DNA from: Hyphomicrobium sp.
GTDB lineage: Bacteria; Pseudomonadota; Alphaproteobacteria; Rhizobiales; Hyphomicrobiaceae
DNA length: 12,735 nucleotides
Direction: 5' to 3'
NCBI GenBank assembly: GCA_025927515.1
Contig: JAICLG010000067.1
Span: 1 to 12,735, forward strand
Shown here: positions 1-7,464 of the stretch, one piece after another
Layout: every line of letters starts with the position of its first letter
Numbering within the stretch: position 1 is the first letter of the stretch
The notes under the pieces: model-generated
What the model was told of the DNA's origin: nothing
The model's input: only the letters and a program-made list of their open reading frames with translations
The model's database searches: none
Position numbers and translations under genes: made by a program

Positions 1-2
1 CC

Positions 3-176
3 GCATACTGGCTAACGCTCAGCGGCATCGTGGTCGTTGCTCTTGCAGCGGCTCTTATGCTCCGCGTACTCGTAGAACTGCCCGGCCTCGCCGCAGGCCG
101 GCGACTGCGGGCCTCACTTACGGCTAATAGCGTTCGGCAAGCAGAAGATGCATCAGAGTACGCACGAACGACCTGA
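3..176 (+). CDS. C-terminal end of a membrane protein, probably an acyltransferase family 3 (ExoZ-like) protein; 5' end outside window
   Basis: This frame is open from the window edge and ends at TGA 174-176, giving 57 codons. The visible part begins with a hydrophobic stretch of about 20 residues (WLTLSGIVVVALAAALMLR), followed by VELPG and then a short, basic, polar tail. A last transmembrane helix running into an E-x-P type motif and a basic cytoplasmic tail is typical of the end of acyltransferase-3 proteins, which O-acetylate or O-succinylate polysaccharides in the inner membrane. The gene lies 45 bp upstream of a glycosyltransferase on the same strand, so co-transcription is plausible. 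Only the tail is visible. That it is coding is fairly safe, but the family assignment is inference from the end pattern and context; a polysaccharide polymerase or flippase tail is a possible alternative. Confidence 0.55.
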   Translation, partial: AYWLTLSGIVVVALAAALMLRVLVELPGLAAGRRLRASLTANSVRQAEDASEYARTT

Positions 177-221
177 GATATCATAAGTCCGATTGCCCGT
201 TGTCTAACGTCGTGATTAGCC

Positions 222-1163
222 ATGCCACACTTCACGGTCGCGATTTGCACGGCGAAACGGCCCGCAATGCTCGCCCGCGCTTTGGAAAGCATCGTCAACC
301 TCGCCGTCCCCGATCACGGAACACTGTCGGTTGTCGTCGTTGAGAACGATGTCAAACCGAGCTCCGACGATGTCATCGAAGGCATCCGAGCGACGACGTC
401 CGTGCCCATCACTCACGTCCTGGAGCCGCGCATTGGAATTCCCTACGCGCGCAACCGGTCGCTCGAAGCGGCGCTGGCGGAAAACGCCGACTGGATCGCG
501 ATGCTTGATGACGACGAAACGGCGCCGCCAAACTGGCTCACCCTGCTTTTCGATGCATGCACAGCATTCAATGCCGATGTTGCGACCGGATCCGTACGTC
601 AAGTTCCCGACATCGCACCACCGCATTGGTGGAAGCCGTTATCGGACTTGGGAAAACCTACGGGCTTTCTTCGTCGAGACGCGTACACCAACAACGTCAT
701 CTTCCACTCCAAGTTGATCACCGCGAGCGGATTCGGCCTTCGTTTCGACGATCATCTGACCTTCGGAGCCGATGATGTCGACTTCTTCAGACGAGCACAC
801 GCGAAAGGCGCGCGAATCGTAACCGTCGCCGAGGCCGTCGTCATCGAGAAAGTCCCGGCCTCTCGCCTGTCTCTCGATCGCGTTCTAAAGCGGACGTATA
901 TGGTCGCCGCTGCGAACGCTCATCTTGGCGTCCTGAGAGACGGACGCCTGAACGCAATAGCAACGCGCCTGCCGTCCATCGTTCGTCGTTCATTGATCGG
1001 GGTTTTACTGCTGATCGCCGGCGCCTTGACATGGCCTGCCAAAAAGCTCGCGGGCGAGAAATTCATGTTCAAGGGAGGATCGAGTCTGACGAAGGCGTGG
1101 GGAAGTCTGTGCGGTCTGGCTGGAGGCACGTCGCGCTACTACCAGAGTGTCGACGGAGGCTAA
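222..1163 (+). CDS. Glycosyltransferase family 2, ExoM-like
   Basis: The 313-residue protein has a GT-A fold signature. It opens with the beta strand FTVAICTAKRP at the N-terminus, then VVVENDV (D43) for nucleotide binding, the metal-binding cluster LDDDE at 95-99, and GADDVDFFRR (182-191) in the position of the G-E-D acceptor-side motif. Overall length and motif order resemble ExoM, the succinoglycan glucosyltransferase of rhizobia, which also has an R-x-G/N-I-x-x-A-R-N segment (here RIGIPYARN, 70-78). A hydrophobic segment at about 257-271 followed by KK suggests membrane association near the C-terminus. It probably transfers a sugar from a nucleotide donor to a lipid-linked oligosaccharide on the cytoplasmic face; donor and acceptor cannot be read from sequence. 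The ATG start puts the first beta strand at residue 4, as expected. The upstream Shine-Dalgarno sequence is weak. The next gene is convergent, and the 56-bp gap between them shows no clear hairpin terminator. Confidence 0.9.
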   Translation: MPHFTVAICTAKRPAMLARALESIVNLAVPDHGTLSVVVVENDVKPSSDDVIEGIRATTSVPITHVLEPRIGIPYARNRSLEAALAENADWIAMLDDDETAPPNWLTLLFDACTAFNADVATGSVRQVPDIAPPHWWKPLSDLGKPTGFLRRDAYTNNVIFHSKLITASGFGLRFDDHLTFGADDVDFFRRAHAKGARIVTVAEAVVIEKVPASRLSLDRVLKRTYMVAAANAHLGVLRDGRLNAIATRLPSIVRRSLIGVLLLIAGALTWPAKKLAGEKFMFKGGSSLTKAWGSLCGLAGGTSRYYQSVDGG

Positions 1164-1219
1164 AAGCAGGAGACCATCCTCAAGCATTTGCGAGGCAAGC
1201 TACTCGGAACCTCTTACGC

Positions 1220-2053
1220 CTAATGGTGCCCCGCATCGCATGAACTGAGCAAATCCCTCGACTCGCAATCGGCCGGTTGAGAATAATCCTGATAGCGTCC
1301 GTTTGCGCGTATCATCCGGTAGATTCTTAGAAATCGATACCAACTTTGTATCTGAGCATAACGCAACCCATCGAGGCCACCCATAAAGTGCCGGCGGACG
1401 ATGTAGTACTTGAAAAAGTGCATCGGGAATTCGGTCAGCAATCTTGGCGTCAGCCGAAGTGGCAAGGGCACCTCGGTGTGCTGCATGGAGATCCACATCC
1501 GGCTATCCAGCTTACGCTTCATGTCATCGAAGGAGCGGATCGAAAAATGGTACAGTGGAGCGGCAATATCTCCAACTTCATGTCCGTCGGTCACCACCGA
1601 GTCGTGAATGGATGAATCGCGGAACCGCACGACGCTGCGATCGTAAAGGCGCACACACCAATGATCCCGCGCCCATTTGCGCGGCTCCGTTGCACCTGGA
1701 TAGACGAGGCAAATCGGTACTCCGTAGCCGGCGAGCGGCGGCGTGCCATTTGCGAACAGATCTTCAATCTTCCGCCGCAATTCGTGGGTTACGACTTCGT
1801 CAGCGTCGATGTTGAGAAGCCAGTTGTTCCGGCACTGGTCTTCGGCAAAACGCTTCTGCTGGCCGAAGCCGGGCCAGGAATTACTGATGACCCGCGCGCC
1901 TTCCCTCTGCGAGACGGCGATTGTGGCATTGCTGCTGCTACTGTCGACGACGACGACCTCATCTACCCAGTCAATAACCGATCGGATGCTGCGACCGATC
2001 CTGTCCGCCTCATTCCGAGAGATAATGAAACACGATATGGGTAATTTGGCCAT
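1220..2053 (-). CDS. Glycosyltransferase family 2, WaaE/LgtF-like (LPS core glucosyltransferase type)
   Basis: The 277-residue protein starts MAKLPISCFIISRNEADRI, a pattern shared by the WaaE/KdtX/LgtF group of beta-1,4-glucosyltransferases. VVVVDSSSSN (33-42) binds the nucleotide, and NIDADE (81-86) carries the DxD motif (D83, D85). Also visible are GFGQQK-F (62-69), which matches the G-F/Y-x-x-Q-K signature of this group, the conserved WARDHWCVRLYDR block (127-139) and an IHDS segment (149-152). The C-terminal third is rich in Arg, Phe and Tyr (FFKYYIVRRHF), which may make an amphipathic membrane contact. ATG 2053 is preferred because GGGAG lies 5 bases upstream on the minus strand; a GTG at 2074 would add seven residues. 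It is the only minus-strand gene here and converges on the ExoM-like gene. It probably acts at the inner membrane on a lipid-linked glycan or LPS core; the exact sugar is unknown. Confidence 0.9.
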   Translation of the reverse strand: MAKLPISCFIISRNEADRIGRSIRSVIDWVDEVVVVDSSSSNATIAVSQREGARVISNSWPGFGQQKRFAEDQCRNNWLLNIDADEVVTHELRRKIEDLFANGTPPLAGYGVPICLVYPGATEPRKWARDHWCVRLYDRSVVRFRDSSIHDSVVTDGHEVGDIAAPLYHFSIRSFDDMKRKLDSRMWISMQHTEVPLPLRLTPRLLTEFPMHFFKYYIVRRHFMGGLDGLRYAQIQSWYRFLRIYRMIRANGRYQDYSQPADCESRDLLSSCDAGHH

Positions 2054-2057
2054 GAAG

Positions 2058-2063
2058 TCTCCC
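2058..2063 (-). promoter_or_regulatory. Ribosome binding site deciding the start of the minus-strand glycosyltransferase
   Basis: Read on the minus strand these bases are GGGAGA, ending 4 bases before ATG 2053. The alternative GTG at 2074 has no comparable purine run at a suitable distance. This supports the shorter 277-residue product. Confidence 0.6.
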
Positions 2064-2465
2064 GCGCGCCGCACCTTTCAAGCAAAACGGCTGGACGAGC
2101 ATAACGCGCCTCATCCACGCCGCCAAATGCCGAACAGACGCCAAACTTGCCGGTAGCTAGCCGCGCAAGCCGGCCCATCATTTACACCGGTCACTTACAT
2201 CCGCAATAGGCCACTTGGCGGGCCCTTTGTTCTGTTGCATCATTGATGTTTGGGGTGGTCCGGCGAAGAAATTTCAAGGCTACGCTTCATCGCTCTATGC
2301 CAGTTTGCAGCGTGAGCGGCAGATCGAAGGATTGACCTATTTTCTGCCGCCAGAGGGTACGCGGGGAGATCTAAATCTGACTTGACGTGACCACAGGTCA
2401 GATAGTCAATCGCTCGAGAGCAAGCTCGGTTCCGTGGAGAGCGACGGTTAGCCTTCTAAGACTGA
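2064..2465. other. Gene-poor interval of about 400 bp between divergent glycosyltransferase genes
   Basis: This interval must hold the promoters of both the minus-strand glycosyltransferase and the 1343-residue plus-strand protein, since the two are divergent. No convincing sigma-70 -35/-10 pair was found; TTGACC near 2331 and TTGACG near 2382 resemble -35 boxes but lack a good -10 at 16-18 bp. Two structured items are present. The first is a plus-strand frame open from 2161 to TGA 2383-2385 with no ATG or GTG start (one TTG at 2215), which reads protein-like near its end (for example FQGYASSLYASLQRERQIEG). The second is an inverted repeat at 2375-2403. The open frame could be the tail of a decayed gene or chance; no family was recognised. 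Nothing resembles an insertion-sequence end. Confidence 0.5.
2375..2403. repeat. Inverted repeat, 10-bp arms with one mismatch, possible operator or stem-loop
   Basis: The left arm ATCTGACTTG (2375-2384) and right arm CAGGTCAGAT (2394-2403) are reverse complements except for one position, which could form a G-U pair in RNA. They are separated by 9 bases. A smaller palindrome, TGACC-ACA-GGTCA, is nested at 2388-2400. The repeat ends 62 bp before ATG 2466. No run of T follows, so an intrinsic terminator is unlikely. The 29-bp dyad fits the size of a dimeric regulator's site, but no regulator gene is visible here. Confidence 0.45.
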
Positions 2466-5400
2466 ATGAGGAAGCAAGGGGTCGCAGTGAGTTCTCAAAG
2501 ACGAAACGAAATTCATGCCGACACCGCCTCAATGTCTGAAGATTCGGCCGGCGCATATCTCGATAATCAGAACACCACACCATCCAGATCGCAGACGATT
2601 CTGCTTGACGAGACCATTTCCGAACTGCTCCGCCAACGCGGCGCTGCGGGGCTCGCCAAATCCCAAAGCATTTTGCGATCGGCAAGCGGAGCCGCAGAGG
2701 AAAATTCGCTCAGCTTCAGTGCCGGTACGTTCTCGTCATGGGATTCCACAGCAGAACTACGCCAGACCATAAGAGATTCGGGCGAAGCTCCGAGGCTCTG
2801 GCGGGTTATTGCCAAGCTTGCATGGTGGACTTGGCGCTTACAATATCGCAAACGATATAAGGCCCATCAAAAGGCTTTATCATCAACTGTAACATTGAAC
2901 ACAAAGGTCCGCGCAAGCCGTTCACCCTGGAGCAAATACAATGGCGAAAAGCGCCTATTCGTAGATCGGCTTTCAATTCTGCTCGTCTCCCACGAAAGCG
3001 GAGCGGAGCTATTCGGCGGCGAACGAAGTTTCATTGACTTAGCAAAGTCGCTTGGGGATGCGGGATACAACGTAAATGTTGTCCTCAGAAGGGCCGATCG
3101 CGCATACTTGGAGGCTTTGGCTCCTTATGTGAATGCTCTCTATATCACTGAATATAGATGGTGGAGGGGGCCCAGCACCGACGAAGATGCTATCAATGCC
3201 TTCATTTCGATCATTTCCGATAGTGCCAGTTCTGTCGTCCACTGCAACACAATCATGCTGCGCGACGCAAGCATCGCAGCGCGTCGCGCCGGTGCCATTT
3301 GCGTCACGCATGTCCGAGAACTCGTCGAGCACGATCCTTGGATATGCGAATATATCGGACTATCCCCTGAAGAAATCGTATCTGACATCGCTGAGCGAAG
3401 CGATTATATCATCGCAAATTCCGCCGCTACCGCGCTCAACTATCCAAACGACAAAACCGGCATTATCTGGAACACGGTCGACGCCGATCTCTTCGACGTC
3501 GCCGCGTCCGGCAATGGTCCGATCTGCCGAGTTGGCCTCGTAGGTAGCCTGATAAAAAAGAAGGGCGTCGAGGATTTCATAACAATTGCGCAGATGCTCC
3601 AAGACCATCCGATAGAGTTTGTCTTGGCAGGTCCGCCATCGAGTTACATGAAGGAGACGTGGCTAGACGCGGGCAAATTACCACGCAACGTCATTTATTC
3701 AGGTTACTGGCAGCAGCCCAAGGACTTATTTCGCGTCCTGGATGTGGTTGTCAGTTTATCGCATTTTGCCGAGTCCTTCGGACGTACAATACTTGAGGCT
3801 ATGGCAGCGCGTCGGCCAGTCATTGCGTATGGGCATGGCGCAATAACCGAAATCGTCTGCAATGGCGAGACTGGTTTCATCGTCGATAAAGGCGACGTCA
3901 AATCCGCCGCCGAAGCGATCTTGCGGCTGTCCAAAAGCCCTCACCTTCGTCAACGATTGGGAAGAGCCGGGCACGAACGTGCCAATGAGCTGTTTTCTCC
4001 GACTCACTTCAATGAGCGGCTGGATCGTTTTTATCGCCAGATCGAACTCCGCAAGGCGGCTAAGCCGCTTTCTCCGATCTCAGCTTCGGAGCCTAATTGC
4101 TCGGCCCCTGTTGGAGAGAAGATTGACCAGGTCTTGCGCCCGCGGACGAATGTCGCTCAACTTATTGATCATTCAAAACCTCTGAAGATCGCCTATTTTT
4201 TGTGGCACTTCCCGGTTCCGTCAGAAACATTCGTTTTGAACGAGTTGCGCTTTCTGAAACAGTCAGGACATGATGTCCGCGTTTATTGCCGCCACTCCCC
4301 TCACCCCGATTTCAAACCTGATTTCCCGATCCACTGGGAAACGGTGGAAGACCCGTCTGACTTGGCAAAAAAACTGACGGCGACTGAGCGTGAGATCGTA
4401 CATGCGCATTTTACGTACCCCACTGTCACCGAGATGGTTTGGCCGGCTTGCGAAAAAAGCGGCGTTCCGTTTACTTTCATTGCTCATAGCCAAGATATTT
4501 TTCGCTACGAGAACGATAAGCGCAATCGGATAGGAGACATCAGCAGATCTTTGATGTGCAAGCGGGTCTGCGTACCTTCCGCCTTTCATCGCGACTACCT
4601 CAAGAAGCGTGGGGTCCTTCCGGAAAAAATAATTGTAATTCCAAACGGAATTGACACGCGACTCTACGATGGCGACGTCAACCCGCATCGTACGACAAAG
4701 CGCATTTGCGCAATTCACAGGTTCACGGCAAAGAAGGGGCTCGACGGGCTAATTCGGGCAGCACAAACTTTTGAGAAAGACGGAATTCATCTGAGCCTAT
4801 ACGGCTATGGGCCCGATGAGAAACTTTTGCGCGATCTGGTTCTTGAACTCAACTTAACGAATGTCAGCTTCGAAGGCGCCGTATCCGGACGGCAGCAGTT
4901 GATAGACGTGCTCAAGACGTACGATGCATTTATGTGCCCCTCCGTCCGGGCTCCGGACGGCGACATGGATGGCATCCCAACCGTTTTAATGGAAGCGATG
5001 GCGACGGGCGTTCCGGTAATCGCAACGTCAACCTCGGGGATCGGCGATCTCGTTAAACATAGGATCACCGGCATTCTCTCGGGTGACGGCCCAACAGAAA
5101 TCGCTAAAGCCGTCAATGAATTCTACGCGATGCCGGCGGTAGACGTCGCCAGTATGATCGAATCCGCGCGAGAGGTCGTAAAAAAGCAATATGATGTGAG
5201 AACCACGGTTTCCAACCTTGTCGATATTTGGCGCAATGCGGTCATTGATGTTGTCATCGTCAGCTGGAACAATCTTCCTGAGCTGCGCGAGGTTATCGAT
5301 CGGCTCTACAGATTTACGCGGTTGCCGTTTCATCTCATTATTTGTGACAACGCGAGCCAAGCTGAAACGCGAAACTGGCTTACGAAATTTCATCGCACTC

Positions 5401-6497
5401 GCGACAATGTCACGATCGTTTTCAATGCTCGCAATACAATGGTGGGGCCGGGCTTCAATGAGGCCGCACGGCGGGGTACAGGCAAATACATCGTCTACTT
5501 GTGTGCCAAAGAAGGCTTTATTTTATCGGAGGGATGGGACTCGGATTTTGCCCGGTACATGGATCAAAATCCCGAGGTCGGGATGGCCGGAACTCTGGCA
5601 TACTCGCCATCGTATTTCATGGGAAAAGACTATTTGAACATTCCCCTATTTTCGGATTTCCGAAACAAGCCATTCGCCATCCAAAATCCTCGTCGCCGAT
5701 TTAACCACGTGCAGGGTGGTCTATTCGTGATGCGACGAGCAATGTTTGAAGCTATCGGCGGCTTCAGCACGGACGTTCCTCATAACTACACCGATGTCGA
5801 GATGAGCTTCTATGCGGAAAGCTGCGGTTACGCTCTGGGGGAAATTCCTTCAGTGCTTTCACTTTACAACAAAACGCGGCCTGACGCTTGGTCTCGCATA
5901 GATGAGCACGTAAAAGCGTTTCATCCGGGAACGCTGGCGGATCTCGATGTACTTGAGGAGTGTGTTGCTTCGACGTCGAACCGATGCAATCTGTGTGATA
6001 CGCGCCGAGTGCGAAAATTGAACGTCTTCAAAGATGGAATTTGTACAGAATGCGGATCGTCGTCCCTCGACCGTACTCTTTGGCGCTACTTGGCCGCGTC
6101 AAACCTCTTAAACAGGCGCTTGCCTGCACTGATGATCGGCGATCCAAAAGGTTTCTCAGCGCTTTGGAATAAATGTTTTTCCGGTGTCATCATTCGATCT
6201 TTTGATGTCGATGAGGTTGAGTTCTTTCCGCAAAAGTCGGAGATCTTTTCCGTCATATGCTTACGCCTTCAACGCGAAAAGCCATTAGTTCCGGAATTGA
6301 AGCTTGCGATAGATAAAACACTGAGCGAGGAAGGTCTGGTATTGGTACAGGACGCGCGTCCGCACAGATTGCAAAGCCGTGACTTCTTAGAACGTACGGT
6401 CAAGGATCTGGGATTGCGGATCGTAGATCGCTATACATTCAGGAGTTCGATCATCCCATATGATCCGACACCCTTGATCGTTGCGGAACGCAGCTGA
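2466..6497 (+). CDS. Four-module protein: GT4 + GT4 + GT2 glycosyltransferase domains with a C-terminal zinc-ribbon/methyltransferase-like module
   Basis: This is a single uninterrupted 1343-residue frame. Residues 1-165 form a Ser/Ala-rich extension with a Trp/Arg-rich helix at about 110-137 (LWRVIAKLAWWTWRLQYRKR) that may touch the membrane. Residues 169-530 form a family 4 domain: the GGERSF loop (184-189), a GxxKKKG block (360-367) and E436-x7-E444. After a linker of about 40 residues, 573-920 form a second family 4 domain of the WcaL/AmsK type: PSETFV-NEL near the start, HAHFTYPT (646-653), RFTAKKG (752-758), and D835-x7-E843 in place of E-x7-E. Residues 926-1165 are family 2: CDNAS with D961, then CAKE (1013-1016) where a DxD is expected, HVQGG (1081-1085) and YTDVE (1108-1112). 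Residues 1174-1343 begin with C1174-x2-C1177 and C1193-x2-C1196, then a methyltransferase-like region whose SAM loop is not recognisable. It probably makes two or three successive sugar transfers in the cytoplasm. ATG 2466 lacks a good ribosome binding site; GTG 2487 has AAGGGG five bases upstream and may be the true start. Confidence 0.9.
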   Translation: MRKQGVAVSSQRRNEIHADTASMSEDSAGAYLDNQNTTPSRSQTILLDETISELLRQRGAAGLAKSQSILRSASGAAEENSLSFSAGTFSSWDSTAELRQTIRDSGEAPRLWRVIAKLAWWTWRLQYRKRYKAHQKALSSTVTLNTKVRASRSPWSKYNGEKRLFVDRLSILLVSHESGAELFGGERSFIDLAKSLGDAGYNVNVVLRRADRAYLEALAPYVNALYITEYRWWRGPSTDEDAINAFISIISDSASSVVHCNTIMLRDASIAARRAGAICVTHVRELVEHDPWICEYIGLSPEEIVSDIAERSDYIIANSAATALNYPNDKTGIIWNTVDADLFDVAASGNGPICRVGLVGSLIKKKGVEDFITIAQMLQDHPIEFVLAGPPSSYMKETWLDAGKLPRNVIYSGYWQQPKDLFRVLDVVVSLSHFAESFGRTILEAMAARRPVIAYGHGAITEIVCNGETGFIVDKGDVKSAAEAILRLSKSPHLRQRLGRAGHERANELFSPTHFNERLDRFYRQIELRKAAKPLSPISASEPNCSAPVGEKIDQVLRPRTNVAQLIDHSKPLKIAYFLWHFPVPSETFVLNELRFLKQSGHDVRVYCRHSPHPDFKPDFPIHWETVEDPSDLAKKLTATEREIVHAHFTYPTVTEMVWPACEKSGVPFTFIAHSQDIFRYENDKRNRIGDISRSLMCKRVCVPSAFHRDYLKKRGVLPEKIIVIPNGIDTRLYDGDVNPHRTTKRICAIHRFTAKKGLDGLIRAAQTFEKDGIHLSLYGYGPDEKLLRDLVLELNLTNVSFEGAVSGRQQLIDVLKTYDAFMCPSVRAPDGDMDGIPTVLMEAMATGVPVIATSTSGIGDLVKHRITGILSGDGPTEIAKAVNEFYAMPAVDVASMIESAREVVKKQYDVRTTVSNLVDIWRNAVIDVVIVSWNNLPELREVIDRLYRFTRLPFHLIICDNASQAETRNWLTKFHRTRDNVTIVFNARNTMVGPGFNEAARRGTGKYIVYLCAKEGFILSEGWDSDFARYMDQNPEVGMAGTLAYSPSYFMGKDYLNIPLFSDFRNKPFAIQNPRRRFNHVQGGLFVMRRAMFEAIGGFSTDVPHNYTDVEMSFYAESCGYALGEIPSVLSLYNKTRPDAWSRIDEHVKAFHPGTLADLDVLEECVASTSNRCNLCDTRRVRKLNVFKDGICTECGSSSLDRTLWRYLAASNLLNRRLPALMIGDPKGFSALWNKCFSGVIIRSFDVDEVEFFPQKSEIFSVICLRLQREKPLVPELKLAIDKTLSEEGLVLVQDARPHRLQSRDFLERTVKDLGLRIVDRYTFRSSIIPYDPTPLIVAERS
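2476..2481 (+). promoter_or_regulatory. Shine-Dalgarno-like AAGGGG favouring a GTG start at 2487
   Basis: AAGGGG lies five bases before GTG 2487, inside the longest form of the 1343-residue frame. The annotated ATG 2466 directly follows an in-frame TGA (2463-2465) and has no purine-rich site upstream. If GTG 2487 is used, the protein is seven residues shorter, with no effect on any domain. Confidence 0.4.
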
Positions 6498-6627
6498 ACA
6501 CGTCTCTGGAGGTAATTTGGAAGAGTGTTGTGACAGGCCTCCTGCTATTTCGCCAGGCGCTTAACCGCTATGAGAAATTATTCTATTGGACGACTGAGTA
6601 AATGATCCCTCGTCAAGTAGGCGAAGA

Positions 6628-7464
6628 ATGCCGCCACAGCCCGCCGTATCTATAAACCAAATTAAATCCGGGGATCCATTCGTCTTGCAGACAGTCGAAG
6701 ATAAATTCATCCAGGTAAGTGATGCCGGCGTTCGGGCACGGTTGATTCATGAATACAAGACGATCAGAAATTCTGTTGGCAATTTAGCCAATTGGCAGAG
6801 CTGTCGCATTCTTGACTTCGGCTGTGGGCAAGGAATTGCGGCCGCATCATTCGCGATACGCCATTCACAGTCTCAAGTATATGGAGCAGATGTCGTCACA
6901 CCAAGTAACAATTATATAGCGCAGCTATTTGGTCGTCAGCTGGATCTGGCAGTTCCTGCGAATCTTGAGATCAATCTCATGACGGCGGGTTCGCTTCCGC
7001 CGCACATCCGAAACATCGATCTTGCCTATGCTTGGTCGGTGTTCGAGCATATTAATTTCACTGATTTAACTACGCACATGAAGCTTGTGTACGAGCGCTT
7101 AAACGCCAATGGCGTATTCTTCCTTCAGATAAAACCTCTCTACTATTCGCCTCAGGGCTCTCATCTTTATCGCTACGACGGAACGCCATGGGTTCATTTA
7201 CTTGTTCAACATGATGCGTTGAAGGCGATTGTAGAAGCTTCGCCAGCCGCAAACTCTGAAACACGGGCCCGCGAATGGCACCAGTACGAAACTCTAAACC
7301 GCGCAACTGCGGACGATATCGTTGCAGCGGCTATAGCTGCCCAATTCAAAGTCCACACTGAACTGCGGAGAACTACACAGCTAATACCATGCCAACGCCT
7401 TACGCGAACATTCACACTTGAAGCGTTGACCACCGAAGAAATCCAGCTTGTGTTGTGCAAGTGA
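6628..7464 (+). CDS. Class I SAM-dependent methyltransferase
   Basis: The 278-residue protein has a clear Rossmann methyltransferase core. Motif I is ILDFGCGQG (61-69), and the acidic residue ending strand beta-2 is D88 in VYGADV. DLAYAWSVFEHI (131-142) matches the motif II/III region of methyltransferase-11/25-like enzymes, followed by the beta-5 strand VFFLQIKPLY (163-172). The C-terminal part (180-278) is less typical and includes YRYDGTPWVHLL and HQYETLNRATADDI; similar tails occur in methyltransferases of polysaccharide loci. The substrate is probably a sugar hydroxyl on a lipid-linked glycan or a sugar nucleotide, inferred from the surrounding glycosyltransferases. The start ATG has AGGCGA about five bases upstream. 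The gap of 130 bp to the preceding gene holds no convincing terminator. This intact methyltransferase stands next to the eroded methyltransferase-like module that ends the preceding protein. Confidence 0.85.
   Translation: MPPQPAVSINQIKSGDPFVLQTVEDKFIQVSDAGVRARLIHEYKTIRNSVGNLANWQSCRILDFGCGQGIAAASFAIRHSQSQVYGADVVTPSNNYIAQLFGRQLDLAVPANLEINLMTAGSLPPHIRNIDLAYAWSVFEHINFTDLTTHMKLVYERLNANGVFFLQIKPLYYSPQGSHLYRYDGTPWVHLLVQHDALKAIVEASPAANSETRAREWHQYETLNRATADDIVAAAIAAQFKVHTELRRTTQLIPCQRLTRTFTLEALTTEEIQLVLCK

Noticed and set aside
216..626. 136-codon minus-strand frame opposite the ExoM-like gene
   Set aside because: Antisense shadow of a strongly supported family 2 enzyme, with no domain signal.
1164..1219. 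Possible bidirectional terminator between the convergent glycosyltransferase genes
   Set aside because: Only 4-bp complementary segments (such as AGGA/TCCT) and no T run on either strand.
1444..2156. Overlapping plus-strand frames of 120-140 codons opposite the WaaE-like gene
   Set aside because: They are antisense shadows of a clear glycosyltransferase; their translations are Arg/Ser-rich with no motif.
2970..5225. Recent internal duplication of the two GT4 domains in the large protein
   Set aside because: The two domains have different signature sequences (GGERSF and ESFGRTILE versus PSETFV and DGIPTVLME), so they are distinct subfamilies rather than a recent copy.
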